From Anaerolineae bacterium (GTDB lineage Bacteria; Chloroflexota; Anaerolineae; Caldilineales; Caldilineaceae), in contig JAUIHI010000001.1 in assembly GCA_030432295.1 (NCBI GenBank), forward strand, positions 186,001 to 250,000: a DNA stretch of 64,000 nt, read 5' to 3'. The notes beneath the pieces are model-generated. The model saw only the letters and a list, made by a program, of their open reading frames with translations. It did no database searches and was not told where the DNA came from. A program made the position numbers and the translations under genes. Below are positions 56,550 through 64,000 of the stretch, piece by piece; position 1 is the first letter of the stretch; the number at the start of each line of letters is the position of its first letter.

Positions 56550-56927
56550 GTGAATCTGAAACTGAAGCGTCTGGTGCGTACCCAAAACTCAGAGCAGTAT
56601 GCCCTCTTCGATCTGGACCAGACCGACGGCAACCGCCAGCCCATCACTATCGGCAAACTGGACCTGCACTACACCGGCGAAGGCACATACGGCACGATTC
56701 TGCTCTGGGATAGCGCCTCGCGTAAGCTCAAAGCAGCCCAGCGCCGGGCTTTCATTCAGTCTCTGCTGCGGGAACTGGTGTTGCCAATGGGCGTGCCCAA
56801 CGAATATGTGGTCGAGTTTTTTGCGCCCCATCTGGACGAATACGAGGTCTATCACAACCTGGACGATGAGGGGGGCGAGGGCACAGACGCCCCAATGCCA
56901 TCCGGCCCAGGACCAGCCGAAGGATAA
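56550..56927 (+). CDS. Small conserved hypothetical protein
   Basis: I do not recognise this 125-residue protein. It begins with a strand-rich half (NSEQYALFDLDQ, then ITIGKLDLHYTGEGTYGTILLW) and continues with a helix (RRAFIQSLLRELVLP) and an acidic, Gly/Pro-rich tail. Its GTG start has a GGAG site 9 bases upstream. It lies 14 bp before the transporter gene and follows the HEAT gene across a repeat. A cytoplasmic location is likely. Confidence 0.65.
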   Translation: MNLKLKRLVRTQNSEQYALFDLDQTDGNRQPITIGKLDLHYTGEGTYGTILLWDSASRKLKAAQRRAFIQSLLRELVLPMGVPNEYVVEFFAPHLDEYEVYHNLDDEGGEGTDAPMPSGPGPAEG

Positions 56928-56941
56928 CCATCGCATCCCCT

Positions 56942-57853
56942 ATGGCGATTCTGGATACCCTCGCCCTGATTCTGGGCCAGACGATTCTGCCCATTTCTCT
57001 GGTCGTCTTTGTCGGCTTTGTGCTGGCCCGGCATATGTCCCTGAACACCCAGACTATCGGGCGGGTGACTTTCTATCTCTTTTCGCCAGCGCTGATCTTT
57101 CGGGGACTCTACCAGACCGATCTGGACTACAGTACAGTCGGGCGGACGGCACTGCTGGCCGCGTTGCTCTTTCTCGCCAGTGGTCTGCTCGGCTGGCTCA
57201 ACAGCGTCAAAGAGGATCGACGGCGGCGGGCCGCGATTTCCCTGACCAGTGCCCTCTCCAACAACGGCAATATGGGGCTGTCGGTCTCGCTCTTTGCCTT
57301 TGGCGAGGCCGGGATGGCCCTGGCGATGATCTACTTCGTCACCACCGCCTTTCTGGGCAATACTGTCGGGGTTTTTGTGGCTTCGTCGGGTAAGGCCGAA
57401 CCCCTGCAAGCTCTGCGCCGCACAGCCCAGGTCCCGATGCTCTATGGCGCAATTCTGGGGCTGTTGCTGGGCTATTTTCAGGTGGAACTGCCCGTGGGCC
57501 TGATGCGTTCGGTGGATACCCTGGCCAGCGCGGCTGTGCCTACCCTGCTCGTGCTGTTGGGCGCACAACTCAGCCACGCACCCATCCAGGGGCGCCAGGC
57601 CGTGCTGGCCCGCACCGCCCTCATTCGTCTGGTGGGCGGGCCGATTTTGGCCGTTCTGCTCTGCACACTTTTCGGCTTGCAGGGCTTGGAGCGCACGATT
57701 GTGATTTTGCAGTCGGCCATGCCCACCGCGGTCACGGCGACGGTGCTGGCCACAGAATACGACGCCGCTCCCAGTCTGGTGGCGACGATTGTGGCAGCCA
57801 CAACCGTCCTCAGTCTGGTTACGGTGTCGGGCGTGCTGTGGATGCTTTCTTAA
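56942..57853 (+). CDS. AEC (auxin efflux carrier) family transporter
   Basis: The 303-residue protein has about ten membrane helices with AEC signatures: a first helix pair ending in FVLARHMSLNTQTIGRVTFYLFSPALIF, then SLTSALSNNGNMGLSVSLFAFG, with the Asn-rich crossover NNGNMG, and a late LQSAMPTAVTATVLATEYD. Bacterial members export malate, amino acids or other organic acids. The substrate here is unknown. Confidence 0.87.
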   Translation: MAILDTLALILGQTILPISLVVFVGFVLARHMSLNTQTIGRVTFYLFSPALIFRGLYQTDLDYSTVGRTALLAALLFLASGLLGWLNSVKEDRRRRAAISLTSALSNNGNMGLSVSLFAFGEAGMALAMIYFVTTAFLGNTVGVFVASSGKAEPLQALRRTAQVPMLYGAILGLLLGYFQVELPVGLMRSVDTLASAAVPTLLVLLGAQLSHAPIQGRQAVLARTALIRLVGGPILAVLLCTLFGLQGLERTIVILQSAMPTAVTATVLATEYDAAPSLVATIVAATTVLSLVTVSGVLWMLS

Positions 57854-57890
57854 AAACCACTAAGGCACGAAGACACAAAGAAGAGCGGAA

Positions 57891-58454
57891 ATGATGGCCG
57901 AACGAAACGAAGTTGAAAACGACGACTATCGACAGGCGCTTAATGCCAGCGCCCGTCTCCTGCGCGCCAACCGTCCCGGCGAAGCCGTGGAGGTGTTGGA
58001 ACCCCTGCACACCCAGCATCCCCACGACCCGGACATCGCCATCAATTTGGGCGGCGCGCTGATTATGCAGCGCAAATGGGATAGGGCTGTACGGGTGTTG
58101 CTGCCCGCGGCCAGGCAGCACATGAAAAACGCGATGCTCTGGACCAATCTGGCCGCGGCCTATTTGGGCAGCCTGGAAACGGCTGGTCCCAAGCAGCAGC
58201 AGCAGGCCATCACCGCCTATGAACAGGCGTTGCGCGCCGACCCCAAAGCGCCCAATGTCCATTACCATCTGGGACTGATCTACAAAGAGCAGGGCAACTT
58301 GACTCAGGCTTCCGCTCTCTTTCAACGGGCGCTGGAGGTCAACCCCAAAGACAAAGACGCCCGGCGCTGGCTGGACCGTCTGAGTGAACTGATTGTAGCC
58401 GCGGCCCAGGAGCGTACACCTGATGCGCCGCCTTCTGCGGATGAATCCGAGTAA
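57891..58454 (+). CDS. TPR-repeat protein
   Basis: The 187-residue protein holds about four tetratricopeptide repeats, for example ASARLLRANRPGEAVEVLEP, AAAYLGSLETAGP, ITAYEQALRADPKAPNVHYHL and ALFQRALEVNPKDKDARRWL. There is no signal peptide or membrane segment. It is 6 bp before the FecR-like gene, so it is probably cotranscribed. Two ATGs in tandem (57891, 57894) are both possible starts. The 37-bp gap upstream holds a single cacgaagacacaaag word. Confidence 0.82.
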   Translation: MMAERNEVENDDYRQALNASARLLRANRPGEAVEVLEPLHTQHPHDPDIAINLGGALIMQRKWDRAVRVLLPAARQHMKNAMLWTNLAAAYLGSLETAGPKQQQQAITAYEQALRADPKAPNVHYHLGLIYKEQGNLTQASALFQRALEVNPKDKDARRWLDRLSELIVAAAQERTPDAPPSADESE

Positions 58455-58460
58455 CCCGGT

Positions 58461-59711
58461 TTGCGCATACAAATCGCCTCCCCCCAAAGTTTGTGGCAGA
58501 GCAATCCAGAGCGAATGGCCTGGATGCTTTTGCTTGCCGCTTTTGGGGCTTTTGTTTTTCTGGCGGTCAGCATCCCCTGGGCGACCAACTACATTTTGAA
58601 CCACGCCACCACCCCGCTTGTGGCCCAGTTGGAGCCGACCGTCGGCACTGTGCTGCTCTACACATCCAGCGGGGCCGAACCCATCGCCGTCACCAGCGCC
58701 CGGGACGACATCCCCCAGGGCAGCCAACTGGTCACAACCGGCGATGCCACCCAGGGCGTGCTGGGGCTGACCACCGGTTCCAACAGCACAGAATCCATCG
58801 GCACAGTGCATCTCTACCCCGGCACGACACTCACTGTGGAGCGCATCCAGCAGCCCCGCTTCCGCACCAGCAAAGAACCCTATTCCGTGCGCCTGGGCCT
58901 GAGCGAAGGCCGTTTACGCATCTTCACCAACAGTCGGGACGAACGGGCGCTGGTGGTTCGGGTAGACCTGCCCCACGGCTATGTGGTCCTGAGCGAGGGC
59001 AGCTATAACTTCAGTGTGAAGGATGAACGTACCGAACTCTCGGTGAGTCAGGGCACGGCCCAGCTTTTCCACGAGAGCGGCACAGCGTTGACCCTCGGCC
59101 CGGCCCTGCGCACGTGGATGGATGGCATTGAACCGCCCAGCGAACCGGTCTCTGCCGAGCGCAATCTGATTCAGTCCGGGGACTTCAGCCAGCCCCTGCT
59201 GGAAAACTGGGAGGTCTACGCCGAAGCGCCCTACGTGGCCGCTGGCACAGTAGAGGTGGGGGATCAGGACGGGCGGCGGGTGGCCCATTTTGTGCGTCTG
59301 GGCGAAGATGGCATCCACACGGAAGTGGGGATGCGCCAGCCCATCGACCAGGACGTCAACGGCTACGATCTGCTGCTCTTCCGGGTCGATGTGCGCCTGC
59401 TGCGTCAGACTCTGCGCGGCGCGGGCGAGAAAAGTTCCGAGTTTCCTCTGCGGGTCGAAGTGGCCTATACGGACATCTATGGCAAGGACCTGACCTGGGG
59501 GCACGGCTTCTACTACCGGGACCCGCCCACCGAATGGCCTGTCAACGGCGGCGAGAAGATCGCCCCCTTTACCTGGTATACCTACGAATCCCCCAACCTG
59601 ATGGAACTGCTGCGGGACACCCGCCCCGCCCGTATCAACAGCGTGCGGGTCTACGCCAGCGGCTGGAACTACGAAGCGATGATCAGCGAAATCGGCCTCT
59701 TTGTGGAATGA
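58461..59711 (+). CDS. Membrane-anchored FecR-like protein with C-terminal ligand-binding domain
   Basis: The 416-residue protein has one membrane segment at about 19-41. The first external domain (about 55-215) resembles FecR-type domains: GEPIAVTSARDDIPQGSQLVTT-like openings, then LYPGTTLTVERI, then SVRLGLSEGRLRIF. The C-terminal part (about 230-416) reads like a jelly-roll carbohydrate-binding-like domain, with LIQSGDFSQPLLENWEVY and INSVRVYASGWNYEAMISEIGLFVE. Start TTG 58461 overlaps no neighbour and is 6 bp after the TPR gene. It may sense or bind a polysaccharide made or modified by the glycosyltransferase that follows; that link is positional only. Confidence 0.75.
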   Translation: MRIQIASPQSLWQSNPERMAWMLLLAAFGAFVFLAVSIPWATNYILNHATTPLVAQLEPTVGTVLLYTSSGAEPIAVTSARDDIPQGSQLVTTGDATQGVLGLTTGSNSTESIGTVHLYPGTTLTVERIQQPRFRTSKEPYSVRLGLSEGRLRIFTNSRDERALVVRVDLPHGYVVLSEGSYNFSVKDERTELSVSQGTAQLFHESGTALTLGPALRTWMDGIEPPSEPVSAERNLIQSGDFSQPLLENWEVYAEAPYVAAGTVEVGDQDGRRVAHFVRLGEDGIHTEVGMRQPIDQDVNGYDLLLFRVDVRLLRQTLRGAGEKSSEFPLRVEVAYTDIYGKDLTWGHGFYYRDPPTEWPVNGGEKIAPFTWYTYESPNLMELLRDTRPARINSVRVYASGWNYEAMISEIGLFVE

Positions 59712-59718
59712 ACTCAAT

Positions 59719-59772
59719 CACAAAGGCACGAAGACACAAAGCTGTTTTTCTTTGTGTCTTCGTGCCTTTGTG
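59719..59772. repeat. 23-bp perfect hairpin, CACGAAGACACAAAG family
   Basis: CACAAAGGCACGAAGACACAAAG (59719-59741) is mirrored exactly at 59750-59772 with an 8-base loop containing five Ts. It lies between the FecR-like and glycosyltransferase genes. Related copies are at 16163 and 63181, and half a copy at 57858. Confidence 0.9.
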
Positions 59773-59792
59773 GTTCAAATGGAAAAGCACAA

Positions 59793-61454
59793 ATGAAACG
59801 ATCTTTTCGCTACTGGCGTGTCGGATGGTTGGGGCTGGCATTGCTTCTCTTTCTGCTTCTGGCCGGCTACCAGTTGGGCTTGCCCGGTCTCCACTACGAC
59901 GAGGCCAAAGAGGCCGGCGTCAACGCGATGGAATTGCTGACCGGCGCGCCGGTCACCGCCTTTCGCGGGGCCACAGTCACCCTCTTTGGCACAGACCTGC
60001 CGTTGATGGTGCAGGACTACATCGGCGCACTCAACGTCTATCTGGCCCTGCCCTTTCTGGCCGTCACTGGCATCGGCGTCCCCAACCTGCGCTTTCTCGC
60101 CCTCGCGCTCGGCTTGCTCGCACTTCTCGCCCTGGAACGTTCCATCTCCGAATGGCTGGCCCTGGCACGAAACCAGACCGGCCCCGTGCCCATTTCCCTG
60201 GCCGGACTCTTTGCCGCCACCCTTTTGGCTGCCTCGCCCAGCTTTGTCTTCTGGCAGCGCCAGGGCATCTTCGTCACCAACGCCACCCTGCCCGCCACCT
60301 TTGCCGCGCTCTGGCTGACCCTGCGCTGGCTGCGCACAGGCTCGCCCCGCGCCCTTTGGGCAGCAGCCTTTGCCGCGGGTCTCGCCCTCTATGCCAAACT
60401 GCTGGCGGTCTGGGTCATCGGCCCTTTGGCCCTGCTGGTGGCGGGCTGGTGGCTGTGGCGGCGCTGGGGAAAAGGGGTGACGATCAGCCCCACCGTCATC
60501 CCCCATCCCCAAGTCACGCTGCCTCTCCTGCTGGGCGCAGCGGTGGCGGGGACGATCCCTCTGCTTCCCTTCCTGCTCTTTAACCTGCAAACTGGCGGTA
60601 CACTCGCCAGCGTCGGCGGCAACCTGGGCCAAAGCTACTACGGCGTGGACAACAGCGCCATCCTCGCCAACCTGCCCGTGCGCCTGGGGCAGATCGGCAC
60701 AGTCCTGCGCGGGGATCAGTTCTGGTATCTGGGCGGGCTGCACGCCAATGGCCTGGCTCCCTGGCTGGCTGGGGTGGCACTGTTGGTTGGTCTGCTCAGC
60801 CGGGCCGGGCGACGAGAACTGCTGCCGCCACTGCTGCTGGTTGCCCTGGCCGTCAGCGCCAGCCTCTTTACCGTCAGCGATCTTTTCGTCACCCACTACG
60901 CCCTGCTCCAGCCGTTGCTAGTCGGCCTCGTCGGAATTGCTCTGGCCCATCTCTACGAGCAGACGCGTAGCTGGCGCGGCCCGGTTCTGCTTCTGCCTGT
61001 CGCCCTTCTCGTGCTCTGGCTGGGCGGCGATCTGAGCGCGTCTCTGGCCTATCACCAGGACCTCACCCGTAGCGGCGGCCTGGCCGACCACTCGGACGCC
61101 ACCTATCACCTGGCCTATCACCTGCGCTACAACGGGCTGGGCGCACCCATCGCCCTGGATTGGGGGCTGGATGCGCCGATCCGTTATCTGAGCGAGGGCA
61201 CTGTCACGCCCATCGAACTCTTTGGCTACGATTCCCTGGTTGCGCCGGACAGCGACTTTGCCGAACGTCTCGCCCCTTTTCTCGACAACCCGGACAACGT
61301 CTACCTGCTCCACGCGCCCGGCCAGGAAATCTTCGCGGGGCGGCGAGAGGCTTTCTTTGCCCAGGCGCGACAGCGCGGGCGGGAGGCAACGCTGGAGGCC
61401 ACCTTTGCCCAGCGCGACGGGCAGGCGCTGGTCGAATTGTGGCGGTTGCGTTAG
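59793..61454 (+). CDS. Glycosyltransferase family 39 (PMT/ArnT-like) membrane protein
   Basis: The 553-residue protein has about eleven membrane segments. The first outer loop has GLHYDEAKEAGVN (about 30-42), where the Asp-Glu pair matches the catalytic acids of PMT-type enzymes that use polyprenyl-phosphate sugars. A later loop, around QDYIGALNVYLALPF, also fits. A soluble C-terminal domain of about 130 residues ends the protein (DWGLDAPIRYLSEG, then AERLAPFLDNPDN). The ATG at 59793 follows GGAAAAG; an earlier start at 59754 lies inside the hairpin repeat and was rejected. Confidence 0.82.
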   Translation: MKRSFRYWRVGWLGLALLLFLLLAGYQLGLPGLHYDEAKEAGVNAMELLTGAPVTAFRGATVTLFGTDLPLMVQDYIGALNVYLALPFLAVTGIGVPNLRFLALALGLLALLALERSISEWLALARNQTGPVPISLAGLFAATLLAASPSFVFWQRQGIFVTNATLPATFAALWLTLRWLRTGSPRALWAAAFAAGLALYAKLLAVWVIGPLALLVAGWWLWRRWGKGVTISPTVIPHPQVTLPLLLGAAVAGTIPLLPFLLFNLQTGGTLASVGGNLGQSYYGVDNSAILANLPVRLGQIGTVLRGDQFWYLGGLHANGLAPWLAGVALLVGLLSRAGRRELLPPLLLVALAVSASLFTVSDLFVTHYALLQPLLVGLVGIALAHLYEQTRSWRGPVLLLPVALLVLWLGGDLSASLAYHQDLTRSGGLADHSDATYHLAYHLRYNGLGAPIALDWGLDAPIRYLSEGTVTPIELFGYDSLVAPDSDFAERLAPFLDNPDNVYLLHAPGQEIFAGRREAFFAQARQRGREATLEATFAQRDGQALVELWRLR

Positions 61455-61496
61455 GCTATTGACGCTCTGGCGGGCAGGTGCTAGAATGAAGGCAAG

Positions 61497-62567
61497 ATGA
61501 GTGAAAAACAGGAAGTAACCACACCGAAACTTCTCGGCGAGAGTGTCCCCAAAGGCAGCGCAGAGCAGACTGTCGCCGCGGCCACAAGCCAGGCGGAAAC
61601 CGGCCCTGCGCTGAAGGCCTATGGCCTCTTTGCTATCTTTGCCCGACTCCTGCGCCCGGCTCTCACCGCGGCCATGGCCCTGCCCATTCTGTGGGGGCTG
61701 GCCCTGGCCCACTGGCACGGCGCGGAGTTGAACGGCTGGTCGATTGCCCTGCTGCTGATCGCCAACAGTGCCTTTTGTGTGGGACTGAGCCTGGCGGGCC
61801 AGTACGTAGATTTCCGGCGCTCCATCAAAAACGACCAGGCCGCCCTGGGCAGCGAACATTCTGTCGGGGCCGAGAGGCAATCCCATCCGCCCTTGCAGGA
61901 TGTTTTTCAGTTGTTGCATAGCCAACGGGTGCGGCCTGGGGCTGTGCGCAGCCTGATCTTTCTCTGCCTCTGGATCGCTATGCTGGCTTATGTTTGGCTC
62001 AGCCTATTGGTGGGCTGGCCTCTGCTCTTCTTTGGGGTCCTGAGTGTGCTGCTGGCTGTGGTTTCCCTGCTGCCTGTCATCCGCTATTCCCGCTGGCAGT
62101 GGCTGTTAGGCGATGCGGCGATTCTGGTGGCAGTGGGTCTGTTGCCCGGCCTCAGCGCCTATTACGCCCACCGGGAAGTCATCGACCGCTGGGTGCTGCT
62201 GGCGTCTGCTGCTCCTGCCGTGCTGGCCTGGCTTACTTTTATGGCCTACAATCTGCTCAGTTGGCGGCGGGATTGGCGTCTGCGCCGGGGCACGGCCATT
62301 ACTGTCTTTGGGCCGGAGCGCGCCCTGGACGGCGCGGCGGTGATGGGTGTGGCCTCCTTTACATCAGTGCTGCTGTTGATGGCTCTGGATGCGCTGCCCC
62401 TTTCCTCCCTGTTGGTGCTGGGTAGCCTGCCCATATTTCTGCGCGCCTTTACGCACATCAACCAAAAACCCCTGACCCACGCCGACGCTACGTATGTCAT
62501 CGACCGTTCCACCCAGGCTGCGATTTTGGCGGGACTGCTCTGGATGCTGGCTCTGTGGAATGGATAA
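61497..62567 (+). CDS. UbiA-like membrane protein with degenerate prenyltransferase motifs
   Basis: The 356-residue protein has a 40-residue soluble start and then about eight membrane segments spaced as in UbiA/MenA prenyltransferases. At the first Asp-rich loop, where NDxxD is expected, it reads LAGQYVDFRRSIKNDQ. At the second, where NNxRDxxxD is expected, it reads AYNLLSWRRDWRLRRGTAITVFG. Most Mg-binding acids are lost. It is therefore probably not a standard prenyltransferase; an altered activity or a transporter-like role is possible. It follows the glycosyltransferase by 42 bp. Confidence 0.65.
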   Translation: MSEKQEVTTPKLLGESVPKGSAEQTVAAATSQAETGPALKAYGLFAIFARLLRPALTAAMALPILWGLALAHWHGAELNGWSIALLLIANSAFCVGLSLAGQYVDFRRSIKNDQAALGSEHSVGAERQSHPPLQDVFQLLHSQRVRPGAVRSLIFLCLWIAMLAYVWLSLLVGWPLLFFGVLSVLLAVVSLLPVIRYSRWQWLLGDAAILVAVGLLPGLSAYYAHREVIDRWVLLASAAPAVLAWLTFMAYNLLSWRRDWRLRRGTAITVFGPERALDGAAVMGVASFTSVLLLMALDALPLSSLLVLGSLPIFLRAFTHINQKPLTHADATYVIDRSTQAAILAGLLWMLALWNG

Positions 62568-62649
62568 GAGGGGATTGGGGACTGGGGATCGGGGATCGGA
62601 ATTGCCTCTTCCCAGTCCCCGATTCCCAATCCCCAGTTCCTAATCCCTT
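62567..62649. repeat. Palindromic element, GGGGATTGGGGACTGGG family
   Basis: ggggattggggactgggg on the left is mirrored by cccagtccccgattcccaatcccc on the right, with ggggatcggggatcgg inside. It fills the gap between two plus-strand genes, so no terminator for the first is needed or apparent. Confidence 0.75.
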
Positions 62650-63168
62650 ATGTCCGAATTGACCCGCAAAGAATTCTATCAGTTGGCGATTGAGTGCCGG
62701 GAACGGGCGCTGGATTTGGCGCGCCACGACCAGCACCGGGTAGTCCCGGCTCAATGCGCTCTTTTCAACAGTTGGCTGGCCGAACTGATGCGCTATGAGC
62801 GGCTGGTTCTGAGCCTGGGGAAACTGGAGAGGGCAAGGCCCATCACCCGTTGGCATGTGATGGGGGCCACTTTTCTGCTCTGGCTGCTTTTTGTCTTTAT
62901 CTTTGGAAGTCAGATACCAACTACAGGCCAGCGGGTTCTCAGCTTCGCTCTGGCTGGTCTGCTGATTCTGATCTATTTTGTGCCCGAACGGCTCTACGGC
63001 ACGACGGTGGAATTGCTGGAGGGGAAGATGCTGCGGGTGGTGGAGACGCTGGAAAAGATTCTGCTATCCCAGGAGATGGGGTTCAGCGAAGCTGCCTTTT
63101 TCCAGGTGAAAGAGAATCTCCAGATCGCCCACGAGGAGTTGCGCCAGCAGATTCATCTGGCCCATTGA
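62650..63168 (+). CDS. Two-TM membrane protein of unknown family
   Basis: I do not recognise this 172-residue protein. A soluble helical start (1-65, Arg/Glu-rich) precedes two membrane segments, about 70-90 (FLLWLLFVFIFGSQI) and 97-112 (LSFALAGLLILIYFV). A cytoplasmic helical tail of 55 residues follows, with LLEGKMLRVVETLEKILLS and EELRQQIHLAH. The long amphipathic helices suggest a coiled-coil partner. Confidence 0.65.
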   Translation: MSELTRKEFYQLAIECRERALDLARHDQHRVVPAQCALFNSWLAELMRYERLVLSLGKLERARPITRWHVMGATFLLWLLFVFIFGSQIPTTGQRVLSFALAGLLILIYFVPERLYGTTVELLEGKMLRVVETLEKILLSQEMGFSEAAFFQVKENLQIAHEELRQQIHLAH

Positions 63169-63180
63169 CGGGGGCCACAA

Positions 63181-63240
63181 CCACGAAGGCACAAAGACAC
63201 GAAGAACAGCCTTTCTCTTTGTCTCTTTGTGCCTTCGTGG
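63181..63240. repeat. Hairpin element, CCACGAAGGCACAAAG family
   Basis: CCACGAAGGCACAAAGACACGAAG on the left and ctttgtctctttgtgccttcgtgg on the right are nearly perfect arms. It lies between the convergent two-TM and enoyl-CoA hydratase genes, where a bidirectional end signal would be expected. There is no U-tract. Confidence 0.85.
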
Positions 63241-63258
63241 TTTTTTGATGCAGATAGA

Positions 63259-64000
63259 TCAGCCCATCTTCGAAAAATCCGGCTTCCGCTTCTCAAAGAA
63301 TGCCTGTAACGCCTCTGCTGCCTCTGGCCCTTGCAACTGTGCCCCAAAGACTGCCAACTCAGCGTCCATCGTCTTCGCCATCAATTCGGCCTGGGCCGCT
63401 TTCATCAGCCGCTTTGTCTCGCGCAGGGCTGTGGGCGCTTTGGCTGCCAGCAACAGCGCTTTGCTGCGCGCCACCTCCTCCACTTCCTCCGGCTCGAAGA
63501 CGCCATTGACAAAACCCATCGCCAGCGCCTGCTCTGGGCCGAAGGGTTCGGCCAGCATCAGTAGCTCCGCGGCCCGACGCTGACCCAGCATTTGGGGCAG
63601 CAGCAGACTCGACCCCGCCTCGGGAACCAGCCCCAAATCCACAAAGGGTAGATGAAAACGGGCATTCGTCCCGGCATAGGCCAGGTCGCAGTGGAGCAGG
63701 AGGGTTGTGCCAATGCCGATGGCAACCCCACAGACCGCGGCCACCAACGGCTTGGTAAAGGCGCGCAGTGTAGGCAAAAATTGCACTACTGGGCTGTCAG
63801 CGCTGGTGGGTGGCGCGTTGAGAAAATCCATCAGATCGTTGCCTGCGGTAAAGCAGGCCGGGCCGCCGGTGATCAACACGGCCCGCACTTCGTCGTCGGC
63901 GCCGGCCCGGTTCAGGGCTGCGGTCAAACCCTCGTACATCGCCAGGGTCAGCGCGTTCTTCTTGGCGGGCCGGTTGATGCGGATGGTCAGAACCCGATCC
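63259..64000 (-). CDS. Enoyl-CoA hydratase/isomerase family protein, 5' end outside window
   Basis: The frame is open to the right edge (247 codons seen), so the start is missing. The oxyanion-hole segments are ACFTAGNDLMDFL and CGVAIGIGTTLLLHCDLAYAG. At the active site it reads LPFVDLGLVPEAGSSLLLPQ: the Glu in VPEAGS is kept, but the first catalytic Glu of true hydratases is replaced. One-Glu members are usually delta3-delta2 enoyl-CoA isomerases or PaaG-like enzymes, so isomerase is the better guess. It acts in fatty acid or aromatic degradation in the cytosol. The residues just beyond the edge (DRVLTIRINRPAKKNALT) are the normal N-terminal strand of the family. Confidence 0.88.
   Translation of the reverse strand, partial: DRVLTIRINRPAKKNALTLAMYEGLTAALNRAGADDEVRAVLITGGPACFTAGNDLMDFLNAPPTSADSPVVQFLPTLRAFTKPLVAAVCGVAIGIGTTLLLHCDLAYAGTNARFHLPFVDLGLVPEAGSSLLLPQMLGQRRAAELLMLAEPFGPEQALAMGFVNGVFEPEEVEEVARSKALLLAAKAPTALRETKRLMKAAQAELMAKTMDAELAVFGAQLQGPEAAEALQAFFEKRKPDFSKMG

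Overview
The window is GC-rich bacterial chromosome with no phage, transposase or CRISPR array. It most resembles an uncultured Chloroflexota, probably in the Anaerolineae/Caldilineae lineage. The pointers are a large division and cell-wall (dcw) cluster that carries extra small membrane proteins, a class II (B12-type) ribonucleotide reductase, an isopentenyl phosphate kinase, an FMN-riboswitch-controlled ABC transporter of the RibXY type reported from Chloroflexi, many PMT-type glycosyltransferases and Pro/Thr-linker surface proteins. The placement is inferred from gene content, since no phylogenetic marker could be run.

Layout. 1-9 kb: a secreted protein truncated at the left edge, a HisN-type phosphatase, a membrane protein of unknown family, a histidine phosphatase, a tandem DinB protein and a lipid kinase/PAP2 pair. 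9-13.2 kb: a PMT-type glycosyltransferase, rpsF-rpsR without ssb, and a membrane-anchored parvulin. 13.2-16.7 kb: ATPase, lipoprotein and permease of an ABC importer, preceded by a promoter, an FMN riboswitch and tandem terminators; this is a probable riboflavin uptake system. 16.8-19 kb: greA-lysS with a structured leader. 19.2-23 kb: a methyltransferase, an amylosucrase and an RraA-like protein. 23.2-27.7 kb: nrdR-nrdJ behind a pair of NrdR boxes, with nrdJ split by an intein.

27.9-47.7 kb (all minus strand): the dcw cluster in transcription order mraZ, rsmH, ftsL-like, ftsI, murF, mraY, murD, ftsW, murG, two unrecognised multi-pass membrane proteins, murC, murB, ddl, ftsQ, ftsA, ftsZ. It is headed by three TGGGN MraZ boxes. 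murE is missing from its usual place. ftsW and murG overlap by 158 bp. 47.8-49.3 kb: a phasin-like gene under a promoter with a dyad operator, a small conserved protein and a Dabb-domain protein. 49.4-63.2 kb (plus strand): selA, isopentenyl phosphate kinase, a site-2 protease, a zinc-ribbon/LysM protein, a HEAT protein, a small conserved protein, an AEC transporter, TPR and FecR-like proteins, a second PMT-type glycosyltransferase, a UbiA-like protein with eroded catalytic motifs and a two-TM protein. A truncated enoyl-CoA hydratase/isomerase family gene closes the window.

The least explained feature is a set of about 20 intergenic palindromic elements in several sequence families. Their arms are perfect or nearly perfect inverted repeats of 14-24 bp, and the same words recur between unrelated genes. 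They act as spacers throughout, even inside the dcw cluster, and most lack the U-tract of an intrinsic terminator.
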